DNA of 64,000 nt from Symbiodinium natans (Eukaryota; Sar; Dinophyceae; Suessiales; Symbiodiniaceae): the NCBI GenBank assembly GCA_905221605.1, contig CAJNDS010002249.1, forward strand, positions 225,001-289,000, read 5' to 3'. How positions within the stretch are numbered: position 1 is the stretch's first letter; each line of letters begins with the position of its first letter. The notes under the pieces were generated by a model. It saw only the letters and a program-made list of their open reading frames with translations. It was not told the origin of the DNA and did not search any database. Shown here one piece after another: positions 40,348 to 50,622 of the stretch. The translations under genes were made by a program, and so were the position numbers.

Positions 40348-40562
40348 GTGTACCTGAAGGCTCTCATGTAGCTCCTTTTTGGGTTAGCTTGGTATTCCAG
40401 TGGTGCCCTTTACCCTTTGTTTTTGGTTCTGGTTTCCCCTATCAAGTAGCCAACCAAAAAAAGGGTGCCCTTGTTACAATATGGTTCCTGGGCTACAAAG
40501 GGTTAGCTACAGGGGTTCCAGTATACAACTCCTATAAGGTACTACGGAGGAGCCCTTGGGTC
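40348..40562 (+). mobile_element. A-family MITE with nested C-family element
   Basis: Outer TACCTGAAGGCTCTCATGTA ... ACTACGGAGGAGCCCTTGGG. At 40389-40499 a 111-bp C-family copy (TTGGTATTCCAGTGGTGCCC ... CCTGGGCTACAAA) is flanked by GGGTTAGC on both sides (40381-40388, 40500-40507). Confidence 0.9.
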
Positions 40563-40564
40563 GG

Positions 40565-40703
40565 GTTTAGGGTTTAGGGTTTAGGGTTTGGGGTTGGGTT
40601 TAGGGTTTGGGGTTTGGGGTTTGGGGTTTGGGGTTTGGGGTTTGGGGTTTGGGGTTTTGGGTTTGGGGTTTGGGGTTTAGGGTTTAGGGTTTAGGGTTTA
40701 GGA
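40565..40703 (+). repeat. TTTAGGG/TTTGGGG array
   Basis: A block of about nine TTTGGGG units sits between TTTAGGG units. Confidence 0.95.
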
Positions 40704-40707
40704 TCCC

Positions 40708-40826
40708 AAAACCCAAGGGCACAACCTTAGAGGTCCCAAGGAAAAAGCCCCTAGAGAAGAGCAACCTTGCGGCGAGGAAGCCTGAAGCAGCACCTGCCGA
40801 AACCCTTCGCCTGAAGCCAGAGGGTT
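40708..40826 (+). CDS. Possible exon, Lys/Ala/Pro-rich
   Basis: One frame is open for about 37 codons between two G-strand arrays: GTTLEVPRKKPLEKSNLAAR then KPEAAPAETLRLKPE. The composition is unlike a random frame, but the splice sites (ACCCAAG / none clear) are weak. Confidence 0.25.
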
Positions 40827-41004
40827 TTCCTTGAAATTCGGGTTTAGGGTTTAGGGTTTAGGGTTTAGGGTTTAGGGTTTACGGCTCAGGGTTCAGGATG
40901 TCACTCTTGCGAAGATTTTAGCATGTACACTTTGATTCTACTGTGGAACATGGGAAATTTCTGGAGTCTAGACCCGAAGGCCCTAAACCCGAAACTCTCC
41001 CAAG

Positions 41005-41090
41005 TAAGCCTAAACCCTAAACCCTAAACCCTAAACCCTAAACCCTAAACCCTAAACCCTAAACCCTAAACCCTAAACCCTAAACCCTAA
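41005..41090 (-). repeat. CCCTAAA array, 12 units
   Basis: Perfect. Confidence 0.98.
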
Positions 41091-41187
41091 ATGGCTGGGC
41101 TAAAGACTTCTCCCTAAACCCTAACCCTAAACCCTAAAACTGCCTGGCGAGGCCTCCCACATCTATGAGGATTTGACGGCCGCGTAT

Positions 41188-41375
41188 CTTGGTAGCCCGT
41201 AGGTACCCTTTTGCCCTTCTTTTGGTTTAGAGTTTAGGGTCTGGGGTTTAGGGTTTAGGGTTTAGGGGTGTTAAGTTGTAAGGTTACGGTCACGGTTTGG
41301 TCGTACCCTGTTACCCTGATTGGGTTCTAGGTAGTTCCCTTTCACAAGGAACCTGGAAGCATGGTAGCTGGGCAG
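41188..41375 (+). mobile_element. C-family MITE with telomeric insertion
   Basis: TTGGTAGCCCGTAGGTACCC at the left; ATGGTAGCTGGGC at the right; five TTTAGGG-like units inside. Confidence 0.55.
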
Positions 41376-41444
41376 GGGTTTAGGGTTTAGGGCTTAGGGC
41401 TTAGGGCTTAGGGTTTAGGGTTTAGGGTTTAGGCTGCTACCAAG

Positions 41445-41493
41445 GCCTGTTACAAAGTCGCACAGCTTCACCGCTCAGGGGTCAGGCACCACC
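41445..41493 (+). CDS. Possible short exon
   Basis: GCTACCAAG|...CACC|GTGGGG, reading ACYKVAQLHRSGVRHH. A G-strand array precedes it. Weak. Confidence 0.2.
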
Positions 41494-41683
41494 GTGGGGG
41501 GTTCGGGGTTTATAAGGCGTGGGGGAAAGGGCTGTGCCTAGACTCGCGTATGCAACTTACAAAGCTAGGTCCATTACTCTATAGCCCTAAGCCCGAAACT
41601 CTAAACCCGAAACCCTAAACCCTCCTAAAACAGGGTAACTTCCTTTCAAAGCCTAGGCCCTAAACCCACTAGGCTGCCTCTAC

Positions 41684-41915
41684 TTGGAGGTTCATGGGCA
41701 GGTATGTTTAGGGTTCAGGGTTCAGGGTTCAGGGTTTAGGGTTTAGGCTTTAGGGTTTAGGGTTTATAGGCTGCAGGGTTTAGGGTTCAGGGGCTTAGGG
41801 CTTAGGGTTTAGGGTTCTAATTAGTAAGGTATCTGTATTTATAACTGGTCCTAAACCTTATGTAGCGTACCGATAACCCTACTTCTAACTACCCATGAAC
41901 CTTCAATTTGGTGGG
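41684..41915 (+). mobile_element. B-family MITE with ~110-bp telomeric insertion
   Basis: CTACTTGGAGGTTCATGGGC at the left, CTACCCATGAACCTTCAA at the right; TTTAGGG/TTCAGGG units occupy about 41706-41816. Confidence 0.85.
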
Positions 41916-42062
41916 TTTCAGGAGTTCAGGGATTGGCCTGGTGGGATGAGCCTTTGAGGTTCATATTTTCATGACAAGCCCTAAACCCTAAACCCTAAAC
42001 CCTAAACCCTAAACCCTAAACCCTAAACCCTAAACCCTTGAGGGCTTCGGGTCCGCACCCTG

Positions 42063-42252
42063 TCTGAGGGTCGTTACATGGTCCCTTAAGTATGGGCCCA
42101 TATACCCTGCCAAACCCAAGGGCTCCTGCTTCAGGGTTTAGGGTTTAGGGTTTAGGGTTTAGGGTTTAGGGTTTAGGGTTTAGGGTTTAGGGTTTAGGGT
42201 TTAGGGTTTAGGGTTTAGGGAAGGTTAAGGGACCATATTGAGGCATCGACCA
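42063..42252 (+). mobile_element. G-family repeat with telomeric core
   Basis: ACATGGTCCCTTAAGTATGG at the left and AGGGACCATATTGAGG ... ACCATGTAA at the right are inverted; 13 TTTAGGG units (42131-42220) fill the centre. Confidence 0.7.
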
Positions 42253-42314
42253 TGTAACCCCCTTAGCCCGAACGCCGAAACCCCAAACCCGAAACCATGC
42301 AACTTTCCTTGCCA

Positions 42315-42385
42315 AAAGGCTTGAATGTAGTTCCTTTTGGGTTAGAAATATGGGGTTCTAGTATACTACCCCAAAAAAGTACCCT
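42315..42385 (+). mobile_element. A-family MITE truncated by CCCTAAA array
   Basis: AAAAGGCTTGAATGTAGTTC ... CTAGTATACTACCCCAAAAA, then CCCTAAG/CCCTAAA units to 42508. Confidence 0.8.
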
Positions 42386-42508
42386 AAGCCCTAAACCTTA
42401 AACCCTAAACCCTGAACTCTAAACCCTAAACCCTAAACCCTAAACCCTAAACCCTAAACCCTAAACCCTAAAGCCTAAACCCTAAACCCTAAACCCTAAA
42501 CCCTAAAC
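42386..42508 (-). repeat. CCCTAAA array
   Basis: About 17 units, running from the A-family MITE to the acceptor of the exon at 42528. Confidence 0.95.
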
Positions 42509-42527
42509 CGTAGGTAGAGCCTGGCAG

Positions 42528-42625
42528 GAAAGCTGCAGCTCAGGGTCCGTGGGTTGGCGCCCAGTGGTGTTACGCTCCATGTGTCAGATCTTAAGATCGT
42601 TGAAGCTTGGCTCGGCTTTTTCGAG
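42528..42625 (+). CDS. Putative exon, Gly-start type
   Basis: Acceptor GAGCCTGGCAG. After two leading bases it reads KLQLRVRGLAPSGVTLH then VSDLKIVEAWLGFFE, in whole codons at TCGAG|GTTGCT (an earlier donor is CAT|GTGTCA at 42581). A stop follows in frame. Alternating hydrophobic residues suggest beta strands. G-strand units begin about 20 bp downstream. Confidence 0.5.
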
Positions 42626-43142
42626 GTTGCTTCGGGTTGAGGGTTTAGGGTTTAGGGTCTAGGGTTTACTGTAGGGTTTAGGGTTTGACCTTCAATGTGG
42701 GGCGGACCCTCTGGACTGTGTTCCCCCTCCCCCCCTCCCCGCGCAAATTGGTGTTACGACTCGCGGAAGACTTGAGACTTTGTAGCGGACCCGCATGCAG
42801 CGGCTCGAGAATAGCCGGAAGGCTTGACGTTAGAGGGAGGGGTTTCCATTTTTTGGCCGCAAGGACTCTGAATTATAAGTTCCGTAGAGAGCCTTTTTAG
42901 CGCTGATTAAACAACAGAGACCTTCACAAATAGCAAGGACCCCGATGGAGTTTAAGGTCTATTCCTTTGTGCAGAGGTATTGGGATTCTTGGGGTTAGGC
43001 AAGCACAAGCCCAGCAGGCTGTGTGTCTACACCCTCAGCCCCAAACCCCAAGCCCTAAACCCTGAACCCTAAACCCTAAAGCCTAAACCCTAAACTCCCA
43101 AGCCTTAAACCCTAAACCCTAAACCCTAAACCCTAACTCCAC

Positions 43143-43206
43143 ATCAAAGGACTCGACCACCACCTTGGCCGACCAAAGCTTGCTGCCGCATAGCAGCACC
43201 CTCTCC
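43143..43206. CDS. Exon-like island, strand unclear
   Basis: Forward reads DSTTTLADQSLLPHSSTLSY (19/21 third positions G/C) but lacks a donor. Reverse reads VLLCGSKLWSAK then VVVESFDVE with a CCAAG|GTGGTG donor. Either could be real. Confidence 0.25.
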
Positions 43207-43301
43207 TACACCCTAAACCCGAAACCCCCACGCCCACCGGATTTGTTGCCTTAGGGTTCAGGGTTTGAGGATTTTAGGGCTTTCTGTTTCTGAGTTTGCC
43301 C

Positions 43302-43320
43302 CCCCCCCCCCCCCCCCCCG
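43302..43320 (+). repeat. Poly-C tract
   Basis: About 19-20 C. Confidence 0.95.
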
Positions 43321-43880
43321 TCCTCCCCTGCGCGTTTTTTCTGGCAGAATTCAGGTTTGCCCTTTCGGTTTCTAGGGTTGAAAGCTTAGGGTGTGGGGCT
43401 TAGGCGGCTTAGGGTTGCAGCGTTGGCTGGCTGGGACTGGTTACCGGCTATGGGAGACGAGATGGCGGGAACCTGTACGCCCCTACTTAATGCAGCTGTA
43501 GACTTCCTTGTGCAGTAGAGAGAAAGTTCCCAGGACGACTGATCCTCGAAATCCGGACATGCACAAGAAAAGCCTTTAGAAAGACCTAAACTCTAAAGGC
43601 TTTACCCAGAACAAAATGCACGAAACGAAAAACACAGCCCTCCAAAGGTATGTCCGTGAACCCCATGGTGTTCCTAAGTTCCGAAACGACAAAGCAGATC
43701 AATCCTGAGGGTTAATGGGTAGCTGTTGCAGGAACACCCGGGTCACCCTGTTGACAACAGGGTTTAGGGTTTAGGGTTTAGGTTTTAGGTTTTAGGGTTT
43801 AGGGTTCAGGGTTTAGGGTTTAGGGTTTAGGGCTACGACCCTAAACCCCAAACCCTAAACCCTATGAAGCCCGAACCCAG

Positions 43881-43972
43881 GATCGATCTGGAGAACAAAT
43901 GCTCCGGCTCGCGCTGGGAAGTACAGCTGCCGGCGACTCCCGAGGGGACCCCGCGCCACGACTGGAGGGCTG
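43881..43972 (+). CDS. Putative exon
   Basis: Acceptor CCCGAACCCAG, donor GGCTG|GTTTAGGG; C array upstream, G array downstream. After one leading base it reads IDLENKCSGSRWEVQLPATP then EGTPRHDWRA, open for 30 codons with G/C-biased third positions. One of the best-supported islands. W-E-V-Q-L recurs in variant form elsewhere. Confidence 0.5.
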
Positions 43973-44024
43973 GTTTAGGGTTTAGGGTTTAGGGTTTAGG
44001 GTTTAGGGTTTAGGGTTTAGGGTT
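43973..44024 (+). repeat. TTTAGGG array
   Basis: Seven units starting at the donor of the preceding exon. Confidence 0.95.
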
Positions 44025-44040
44025 GTTAAGGTTTAGGATG

Positions 44041-44335
44041 CAGGGTTTAGGGTTTATAGGGTTTATAGGGTTTATAGGGTTTATAGGGTTTATAGGGTTT
44101 ATAGGGTTTATAGGGTTTAGGGTTCAGGGTTTAGGGTTTAGGATGCAGGGTTTATAGGGTTTATAGGGTTTATAGGGTTTATAGGGTTTATAGGGTTTAT
44201 AGGGTTTATAGGGTTTATAGGGTTTATAGGGTTTATAGGGTTATAGGGTTTACAGGGTTTATAGGGTCTGTAGGGTTTGTAGGGTTTGTATGGTTTAATT
44301 ATAGGGTTTATAGGGTTTACAGCGTTTGCCCTAGA
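44041..44335 (+). repeat. TTTATAGGG nonamer array
   Basis: About 28 units of a 9-mer made by inserting TA into the telomeric heptamer, in two blocks separated by TTTAGGG/TTCAGGG units (44108-44145). Confidence 0.95.
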
Positions 44336-44454
44336 ATACAGGCCCTCCATGCCCTCTCTACTCTGCCAACACCACATGCCCTCTCTCAGCCCTAAGCCCG
44401 CTCAACTCTCTCAGCTATGAATCGTATAAACCCTACCGCATCAGCCCCATCAGC

Positions 44455-44535
44455 TCTAAACCCTAAACCCTAAACCCTAAACCCTAAACCCTAAACCCTA
44501 AACCCTAAACCCTAAACCCTAAACCCTAAACCCTA
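44455..44535 (-). repeat. CCCTAAA array
   Basis: About 11 perfect units. Confidence 0.98.
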
Positions 44536-44635
44536 TCATCAACCCTCTCAACCCTGTCAACCCATGAGCCCCAAGCCCACTAGATGCCCTTTACACCCCC
44601 CTTGTTGTCAACCGTCTACGCCCTCCAAGCCCTCC

Positions 44636-44925
44636 AAACCCTAAACCCTTAAACCCTTATAACTCTGATAACCCTTATAACCCTTATAACCCTGATATCC
44701 CTTATAACCCTTTTAACCTTTATAACCCTTGTAACCCTTAAACCCTTGAACCCTTGTAACGCTTGTAACTCTTAAACCTAAACCCTGAAACCCTTAAACC
44801 CTTAAACCCTTAAACCCTTAAACCCTAAACCCTTAAACCCTAGAGCCCTTGATTAAACCCTAAACCCTTTAACCCTAAAACCCTTAAACCCCAAACCCTG
44901 AACCCCTAAACTCTTAGACCCTAAA
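44636..44925 (-). repeat. AACCCTTATA/AACCCTTA degenerate array
   Basis: C-strand telomere-like units with an extra T or TTATA, grading into CCCTTAAA octamers. Confidence 0.9.
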
Positions 44926-45241
44926 CCCGCAGCCTGGGTGCAGCTCTTAGACCCAGAAAGCCTGGTTGTTTTTGTAGTGCTTGCTTCAGGGCTTAGGCTG
45001 ATGGTTTAGGGCTTTCCTGAAGGCTCAGGGTTTTGTAGGGTGTTTCGGTTTTATGGGGTTTATAGGCTTGCTTCAGGGGTTCGGGTGTAGGGCTTACCTG
45101 AAGGCTCAGGGGTTTTTAGGGTTTTAGGGTTCGTAGGGCTTGTAGGGTTTATAGGGTTATAGGGTTTATAGGGTTTATAGGGTTTTTTGGGTTTATAGGG
45201 TTTAGGGGGTTTATAGGGTTTCGGGTTGAGCGTTTAGGGTG

Positions 45242-45325
45242 TACCTGAAGGCTCGAATTTGGGGTCAGTTATAGGGGCTTCTAGTATACCACCCCAAAAA
45301 GGTACTACGTAGGAGCCTTTAGGTA
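45242..45325 (+). mobile_element. A-family MITE copy
   Basis: TACCTGAAGGCTCGAATTTG ... CTAGTATACCACCCC ... CTACGTAGGAGCCTTTAGG-TA. Two further broken left ends (CCTGAAGGCTC) lie at 45016 and 45098, each running into telomere-like repeats. Confidence 0.85.
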
Positions 45326-45441
45326 GCGTTTAGGGCGAATCATGAGGCGCGCAAAAACCGTACCGCATGAATTTACTTTGAGGTACCGTTCTTCATAAGT
45401 TATATCATGTTGGATCTCAACAATTCATTGCCACTTGCAAG

Positions 45442-45526
45442 GTATCTGGTCACGGTTACCTACGGAGACAAGAGGGCGGCGATTCAGACATCAGCCTGCT
45501 CTATTGGAACCTCTGGACAGATTCTC
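45442..45526 (+). CDS. Putative exon, C-GTSG type
   Basis: Acceptor CCACTTGCAAG, donor ATTCTC|GTCACA. After one leading base it reads YLVTVTYGDKRAAIQTSACS then IGTSGQIL. Same entry (YL) and C..GT-G-Q exit as 57329. The frame is open on both sides (from an ATG at 45407 to a stop at 45674), so borders are not proven. No telomeric array adjoins. Confidence 0.45.
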
Positions 45527-45679
45527 GTCACAAAGTCCCGAACTCCACACAACCCCAGGGTTTGCGGGCTACTAAGCTCATGGGACTGTGGGATTGTGGG
45601 AGTGTGCGCGTGTGGGATTGTGGGATTGGGAAAAGGGAGTATGCAAGTTTGGAATTTGGAATTCAGAAATTGCTGAATT

Positions 45680-46760
45680 CACGTCTTAAAGTGCTAGTCC
45701 TTCGCAAATTTCTAGATACGACAGCTTAAAAATCACATCCTAGAATTTGCTTCGCTTTGAAGGACTCTTATATATGTTAACATTTGAAGCCAGCCTGCAA
45801 GATGTACATAAGTTAAATAATGGAATTAGGGTCTTTTCAATTGTCTCAAGCTGTCCAAAATGTTCACGTTTGTAATTCAAACTAATTTTCATATCCGGGT
45901 GATCCTGGATCCCGAGTTAACGGAATCAAGAAATTTCACCAAGAAAAGCTGGCCAACCAATTCAAACAATTGAATGAAATAAACTTCGATCATTTCTTTT
46001 CTGATGTTGTCGGTTAACCAAGTCATTGGAATGATTTCAACCCGATGACACCCCGGAGTGACCGGAATCCTCAGATTTCTCCCGATTTTAACTGATGTAG
46101 TGTCATTTCAATCATGTAAACTATCTAACATTAATCACATTATGAAATACATTTTTTGATCTGGTGGATTCCTGGATCCAGAATTAGCGGAATTCAGAGA
46201 CTCACGCGATCAAAGCCACTGTAAGTCATGTAAACATATACAAAAAGGCAAGCGTTCAAGAATAGAATTGGCGTCCAGTCGAACTCTAACACAAATTATG
46301 AATGCACAGGCCAACCAACGCAACTATTTGAATGCAAGAATTGGGATCATTCTTGAAACTTCACTTGTGGACCAAGTCACTCGCTTTAAATTTCAACCCG
46401 GTAAATTCCTGGAGCCAGAGATTTTGGTATCCGGAGATTTCACCTATATTCTGAATAATGGAACTTGTGTCAATAATCAGTTAAATGGCTTACATGTTAA
46501 AATGTACCACGGTATTGAGGCAAATTCTGATATTTAAATGTTCAAGGTAACCGGAATGAGGTCGGGAATTAAAAGCACACTCTATATAAGTGGTGGAGTT
46601 TATAATATGCATGAAAAGAGTTAGAATACTGCAAATATCGATGGTTTCTGGCATTGAACAAGACCGAAGTATGCATTGGATATATACATATATATATATG
46701 TGTATACAACAGCATATATATGTAAATATATATATATATTCTCATTCATTCGTTCGCTGT
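45680..46760. other. AT-rich island 3 with diverged tandem repeat
   Basis: Free of telomeric units. Words such as CCTGGATCC, AGTTAACGGAAT/AATTAGCGGAAT, GGCCAACCAA, TTGAATG, ACCAAGTCA and TTTCAACCCG recur at about 45898-46080 and 46161-46445, suggesting a diverged repeat of roughly 120-240 bp. The 89-codon frame at 46268 lies inside it. The 3' part is TATATA-rich. Confidence 0.6.
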
Positions 46761-47020
46761 AGATGTAACATACACGCTATTTGGGGGGGGAAGGGGGGGG
46801 CCTAGGCGCCCTAAGTCTCAGCCGCTAAACCCTAAACCTCCAAACCATCCAAAGTTCGCGAAAACCCCCTAAAACAAACGAAAACTCCTAAAGCCAAGGC
46901 CTAAAGCCTCGAAACCCTAAGCTTCAACCCTTTTGTGCTACCCCGAAGCTCTATAGACCCTCAAGCCAGGGGTTAGGGTTTAGGGTTTAGGGTTTAGGAT
47001 GTTCCTGACCCTAAGCTGCC

Positions 47021-47114
47021 GACCTGGAGTCTCCAATGTAGTCCCTTTTTGGGTTTGTTATAGAGGATTCTAGTATGCTATCCCAAAAAGGTACCACACA
47101 GGAGCCTTTAGGTA
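47021..47114 (+). mobile_element. A-family MITE copy
   Basis: ACCTGGAGTCTCCAATGTAG ... CTAGTATGCTATCCC ... ACACAGGAGCCTTTAGG-TA. Confidence 0.85.
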
Positions 47115-47159
47115 AGCTGCCTAAGCTTCAAACCCAAGACCCTCAACTACCGGGCCAAG

Positions 47160-47226
47160 GATGGTGGGCGCCAAGGCCAGCCCGGAGACGGTCTCCAAGG
47201 GCTCCACCAAGAGCGCGCCGGCTCGG
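47160..47226 (+). CDS. Putative exon, strongest codon bias
   Basis: Acceptor CCGGGCCAAG, donor GCTCGG|GTTTTG. After one leading base it reads MVGAKASPETVSKGSTKSAP with 21 of 22 codons ending in G or C. Ser/Thr/Lys-rich, so possibly a linker. An A-family MITE lies just upstream and a 120-bp TTTAGGG array just downstream. Confidence 0.5.
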
Positions 47227-47229
47227 GTT

Positions 47230-47356
47230 TTGGGTTTAGGGTTTAGGGTTTAGGGTTTAGGGTTTAGGGTTTAGGGTTTAGGGTTTAGGGTTTAGGGTTT
47301 AGGGTTTAGGGTTTAGGGTTTAGGGTTTAGGGTTTAGGGTTTAGGGTTTAGGGTTT
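47230..47356 (+). repeat. TTTAGGG array, about 18 units
   Basis: Nearly perfect. Confidence 0.98.
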
Positions 47357-47594
47357 GGCGTGTGGGGTTTTGGGGTTTAGGGTTTGAGGCTCGTTGTTTC
47401 GGATCCCTAAACTTGAAACCCTAGACCCTAGACCTAAACCCTAAACCGAGTTTATGGAGACTAGGGATTTTGGGGTTACGGGGCTGCTGAGAGAAGTTTT
47501 TACGGAGGGTAGGACGGGCCTAGAGCTGAGCTTATTGTTTACGCGTCGGATTGATGAAGGATTTACCTCACGCAACCGATGATCTTACCCTGAA

Positions 47595-47710
47595 GGATCC
47601 ATGTGGGGGTTTTCGAAATTAAGGGTCCCTGGTTGGGGTCCTTTTATAAGGGAATCCTTCTCTTTGGGGGTACATATTAGGGGTCCCTTATTTTTTGTAG
47701 GCTCCCATGT
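47595..47710 (-). mobile_element. E-family repeat, reverse copy
   Basis: GTTTTCGAAATTAAGGGTCC ... TTGGGGGTACATATTAGGGG is the inverse of the E-family order. Confidence 0.6.
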
Positions 47711-47914
47711 GCCAATTCCCGGTATTCTTGGGCCTCGGAGTACTTATACTGTCTAATGATTCCGAGGCCCAAGCTTTTTCCTAAACCCTAAGCCCTAAAT
47801 CCTAGCCCGTAGCCGTAAACCCTCAACCCTTATACTATCTTGGCATATGGACACTGAGGGCTAAGAAGGCTCAAGCCTGTCCGTCAGGGTGCTACTACTT
47901 TCCTGCGGGTTCTT

Positions 47915-48066
47915 ATAGTAGGGAATGAGGGAGTTCCTATATAGGGTTTTTTGGGATCTTTTGGGGCTTTGGGGTTTTAGGGTTTGTAGGGTTTATGTCC
48001 CCGATGTATACCCTGTAAGGGATTCTACAAGGTACCTACTTCCTCATTCCCTACTAGGAACCAGCA
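47915..48066 (+). mobile_element. D-family MITE copy
   Basis: TTCTTATAGTAGGGAATGAG ... CTCATTCCCTACTAGGAACC, inverted ends; central part telomere-like and poly-purine. Confidence 0.75.
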
Positions 48067-48254
48067 GGTGTTGAATTCTTGGAGGTGTGCCTCTTTGGTG
48101 GCGGCATTGACGTTTTGGTTGCTGGTGGTGGGATGTGTCAATGAAAAAGTGGTAATGTTAAGTACGTTTGTAAATCTAGTTCTTGGGTCCTGCAACCTCA
48201 CCCTTGTCTCCTCACCCTTGCCTTGGCTGCTCTGTACTCTTCCAAAACAACCCA

Positions 48255-48345
48255 GGACATATGGGACCCCCAATATAGATCCCCAAATAGTAGGATCCCC
48301 CTAGACTGAGGACACCAGCAAGGCACCCTAATTTCGGAAACCACC
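48255..48345 (+). mobile_element. E-family repeat copy
   Basis: GACCCCCAATATAGATCCCC, AAATAGTAGGATCCCC, CCTAATTTCGGAAACC. Confidence 0.7.
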
Positions 48346-48474
48346 AAATCAACATGAAGTTATGAGAAGTTTGAGGGTAGGGTTTAGGGTTTTAGGGTTT
48401 GCAAGCCCCAGACGCTGCGAACCCTTAACTTTGAACCCCATTGAGCGCTTCGATTCCACCGGTGCGGTGGTGTT

Positions 48475-48562
48475 TGTGTGTGTGTGTGATTTGTGTGTGT
48501 GTGTGTGTGTGTGTGTGATTTGTGTGTGTGTGTGTGATTTGTGTGTTGTGTGTGTGTGTGTG
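48475..48562 (+). repeat. (GT)n microsatellite
   Basis: GT runs with GATTT interruptions at regular spacing; the Cys/Val frame is an artefact. Confidence 0.95.
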
Positions 48563-49304
48563 AGTTTTTTGTTTTGGTGTATGTTGCATTGCTTTGTAGT
48601 GTTTTGCTTTTTCTGGGAGAGCTCAGGCGTGACCAGGACCGTGTTCGTGAAGGGAAACAGCGACGGACGCGGGAATTTGGTGCTGCTCGACTGTCGAAAT
48701 CCCTTAGACCTCCATCCGAGGTTTTGGACTGTTGCTTTTAGTTGTCCACTGTTCTTTGGCAGGCTACATAGAAGTCACAAACTCAAAACGACTGAGGAGG
48801 TGTTGGGGTTAGGTTCAGGTGAGAGTTGGGTCCGATGTCTTGTTCTAATTACAGCCTTACCACATGAACCCTAAAACCTTACACAAGCCTTGAATAACCT
48901 GAAAGCCTAAACCCTAAACACTAAATTCCGAGTCAATCCCTGAACCTTTCCTTGCACTCCCCATTCAACTGACGCTGGAGCCTGATCAGCATCGGCCGGC
49001 CCCCAAGGCCATAAAGTAAAAATATCCTTCAAGGGCTCTTTGTCAAAAATTGTTTGGGCACCCTTTGCGCGGTCCCGCAGAAGGAGTCCGAGTTTCCGAA
49101 CTACTCACTTCCCCACCCTAAACCCCAAACGCTAAACCCTAAACCCTAAACCCTAAACCCTAAACTACCCTAAGCCCATGGTCCCCTACTGCTCAAGAAA
49201 CAGAAAGGCCAATGTCCGCGTGCCACCCGGCCTTCAACACCCCAAGCCTTGAATTCACCACAGAAGCTCCAAAATTTGGGGTTCTAAACCCTAAACCCTA
49301 AACC

Positions 49305-49430
49305 CTAAAATATAGGGGACCCTGACATAGACCCCCCAAATAGTAGGAGCCCCTTAGAGTAGCCTTACACTAGGATCCCCTTATAGTACGGACCCCAAGA
49401 AGGTACCCCTCAATATCCTAAGCCCCAAAT
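49305..49430 (+). mobile_element. E-family repeat copy
   Basis: ATAGGGGACCCTGACATAGA, CCCCAAATAGTAGGAGCCCC, GGTACCCCTCAATATCC. Confidence 0.7.
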
Positions 49431-49535
49431 ACCCCTAAACCCTAAACCCTAAAACCCTAAACCCTAAACCCGGAACACCAGACTGCCGCTGAAATCCAAA
49501 CCCAGAGCCCTCAACCATGAGCCCTAAATCCTAAA

Positions 49536-49620
49536 CGCTCCTGCGTGGTACCTTTTGGGGGGCTAGCATACTAGAACCCCCCTAGAAATAACTCAAAAAA
49601 AAACTACAAGCCTCCAGGTA
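49536..49620 (+). mobile_element. A-family MITE, right end fused to CCCTAAA array
   Basis: CGCTCCTGCGTGGTACC ... CTAGCATACTAGAACCCC ... AAGCCTCCAGGTA immediately followed by the array to 49735. Confidence 0.75.
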
Positions 49621-49735
49621 AACCCTAAACCCTAAACCCTAAACCCTAAACCCTAAACCCTAAACCCTAAACCCTAAACCCTAAACCCTAAACCCTAAAC
49701 CCTAAACCCTAACCCTAAACCCTTAACCCGGAATT
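49621..49735 (-). repeat. CCCTAAA array
   Basis: About 15 units. Confidence 0.98.
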
Positions 49736-49749
49736 CCTGGACCGTCCAG

Positions 49750-49840
49750 GTTTGCTGGGGAGTCGGCGGGTGGCTGCACAGGGGTGCGGAGCATCAGCGC
49801 CTTGGATACCTTGAGCTTGGCCCCTGAGACCCCTACACCC
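49750..49840 (+). CDS. Putative exon (3' end uncertain)
   Basis: Acceptor GGACCGTCCAG after a C array. With one leading base it reads FAGESAGGCTGVRSISALD then TLSLAPETPTP. No clear donor before the G array at 49855; CGGCGG|GTGGCT and AGGG|GTGCGG are internal candidates. Confidence 0.35.
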
Positions 49841-49854
49841 TCAAAATTAAAGGG

Positions 49855-49928
49855 CTTAGGGTTTAGGGTTTAGGGTTTAGGGTTTAGGGTTTAGGGTTTA
49901 GGGTTTAGGGTTTAGGGTTTAGGGTTTA
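49855..49928 (+). repeat. TTTAGGG array
   Basis: Ten units. Confidence 0.98.
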
Positions 49929-50530
49929 ACTGGCCAGAATAGGCTCAATATCCTGGTTACCCGGAGTCATGAGTTCACAGGAGAGGTGCAATCAACCCTT
50001 CCCTGCAACTAGGCTCCTAACACACCAGGGCCCCACTTGCACAGATGTAGTAGGGTTTAGGGTTTAGGGTTTAGGGTTTAGGGTTTCGGGTTTAGGGTTT
50101 AGGGTTTAGGGTTTAGGGTAGCATTTTTTTTGGGGGGGGGGCTCCGGGTGGCTTAATTTCTTCACCACCCAGGCCGTGTGAGATGCACACTTGCTACGCA
50201 TGGTACTACGCCGAGTCCTCCCTGGTAGGTCGAAACTTGATTCCTACCTTGTGTAGGGTTATATTATATGCTGTAGAGTAGAATCTGGTTCCCTTATCAT
50301 GGTACCTTAAAATGTCCATTTCTTTTCCTTAAGAGCCAGAACGCGTTGATACCCCCAAACCCTTAATCCTAAACCCTAAACCCTAAACCCCTAAACCCCT
50401 AAAACCACCCCCAAACCCTTAATCCTAAGCCATAAGCCCCAAACCCCTGTAGTGTTGGGCTGGGGACTGCAGCGGTTCGTTACAATTTCAGACAGTTTGC
50501 TGTTTGCCCCAATCTGACTTTTGTTTTCAC

Positions 50531-50622
50531 TACCTCAAGGCTCCTGTGTAGCATTTCTTCGTGTAGGAAACTAGAATCCCCTGTAACAAACCTCAAAGGA
50601 ACTGCAATAGAGACTCCAGGTA
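50531..50622 (+). mobile_element. A-family MITE copy
   Basis: TACCTCAAGGCTCCTGTGTA ... AAACTAGAATCCCC ... CAATAGAGACTCCAGGTA. Confidence 0.8.

Noticed and set aside
46268-46537. 89-codon gene
   Set aside because: Lies within the diverged AT-rich repeat and uses it repeatedly; no codon bias.
48362-48874. 170-codon frame with Cys/Val repeats
   Set aside because: The core is a GT microsatellite; the rest lacks codon bias or splice support.
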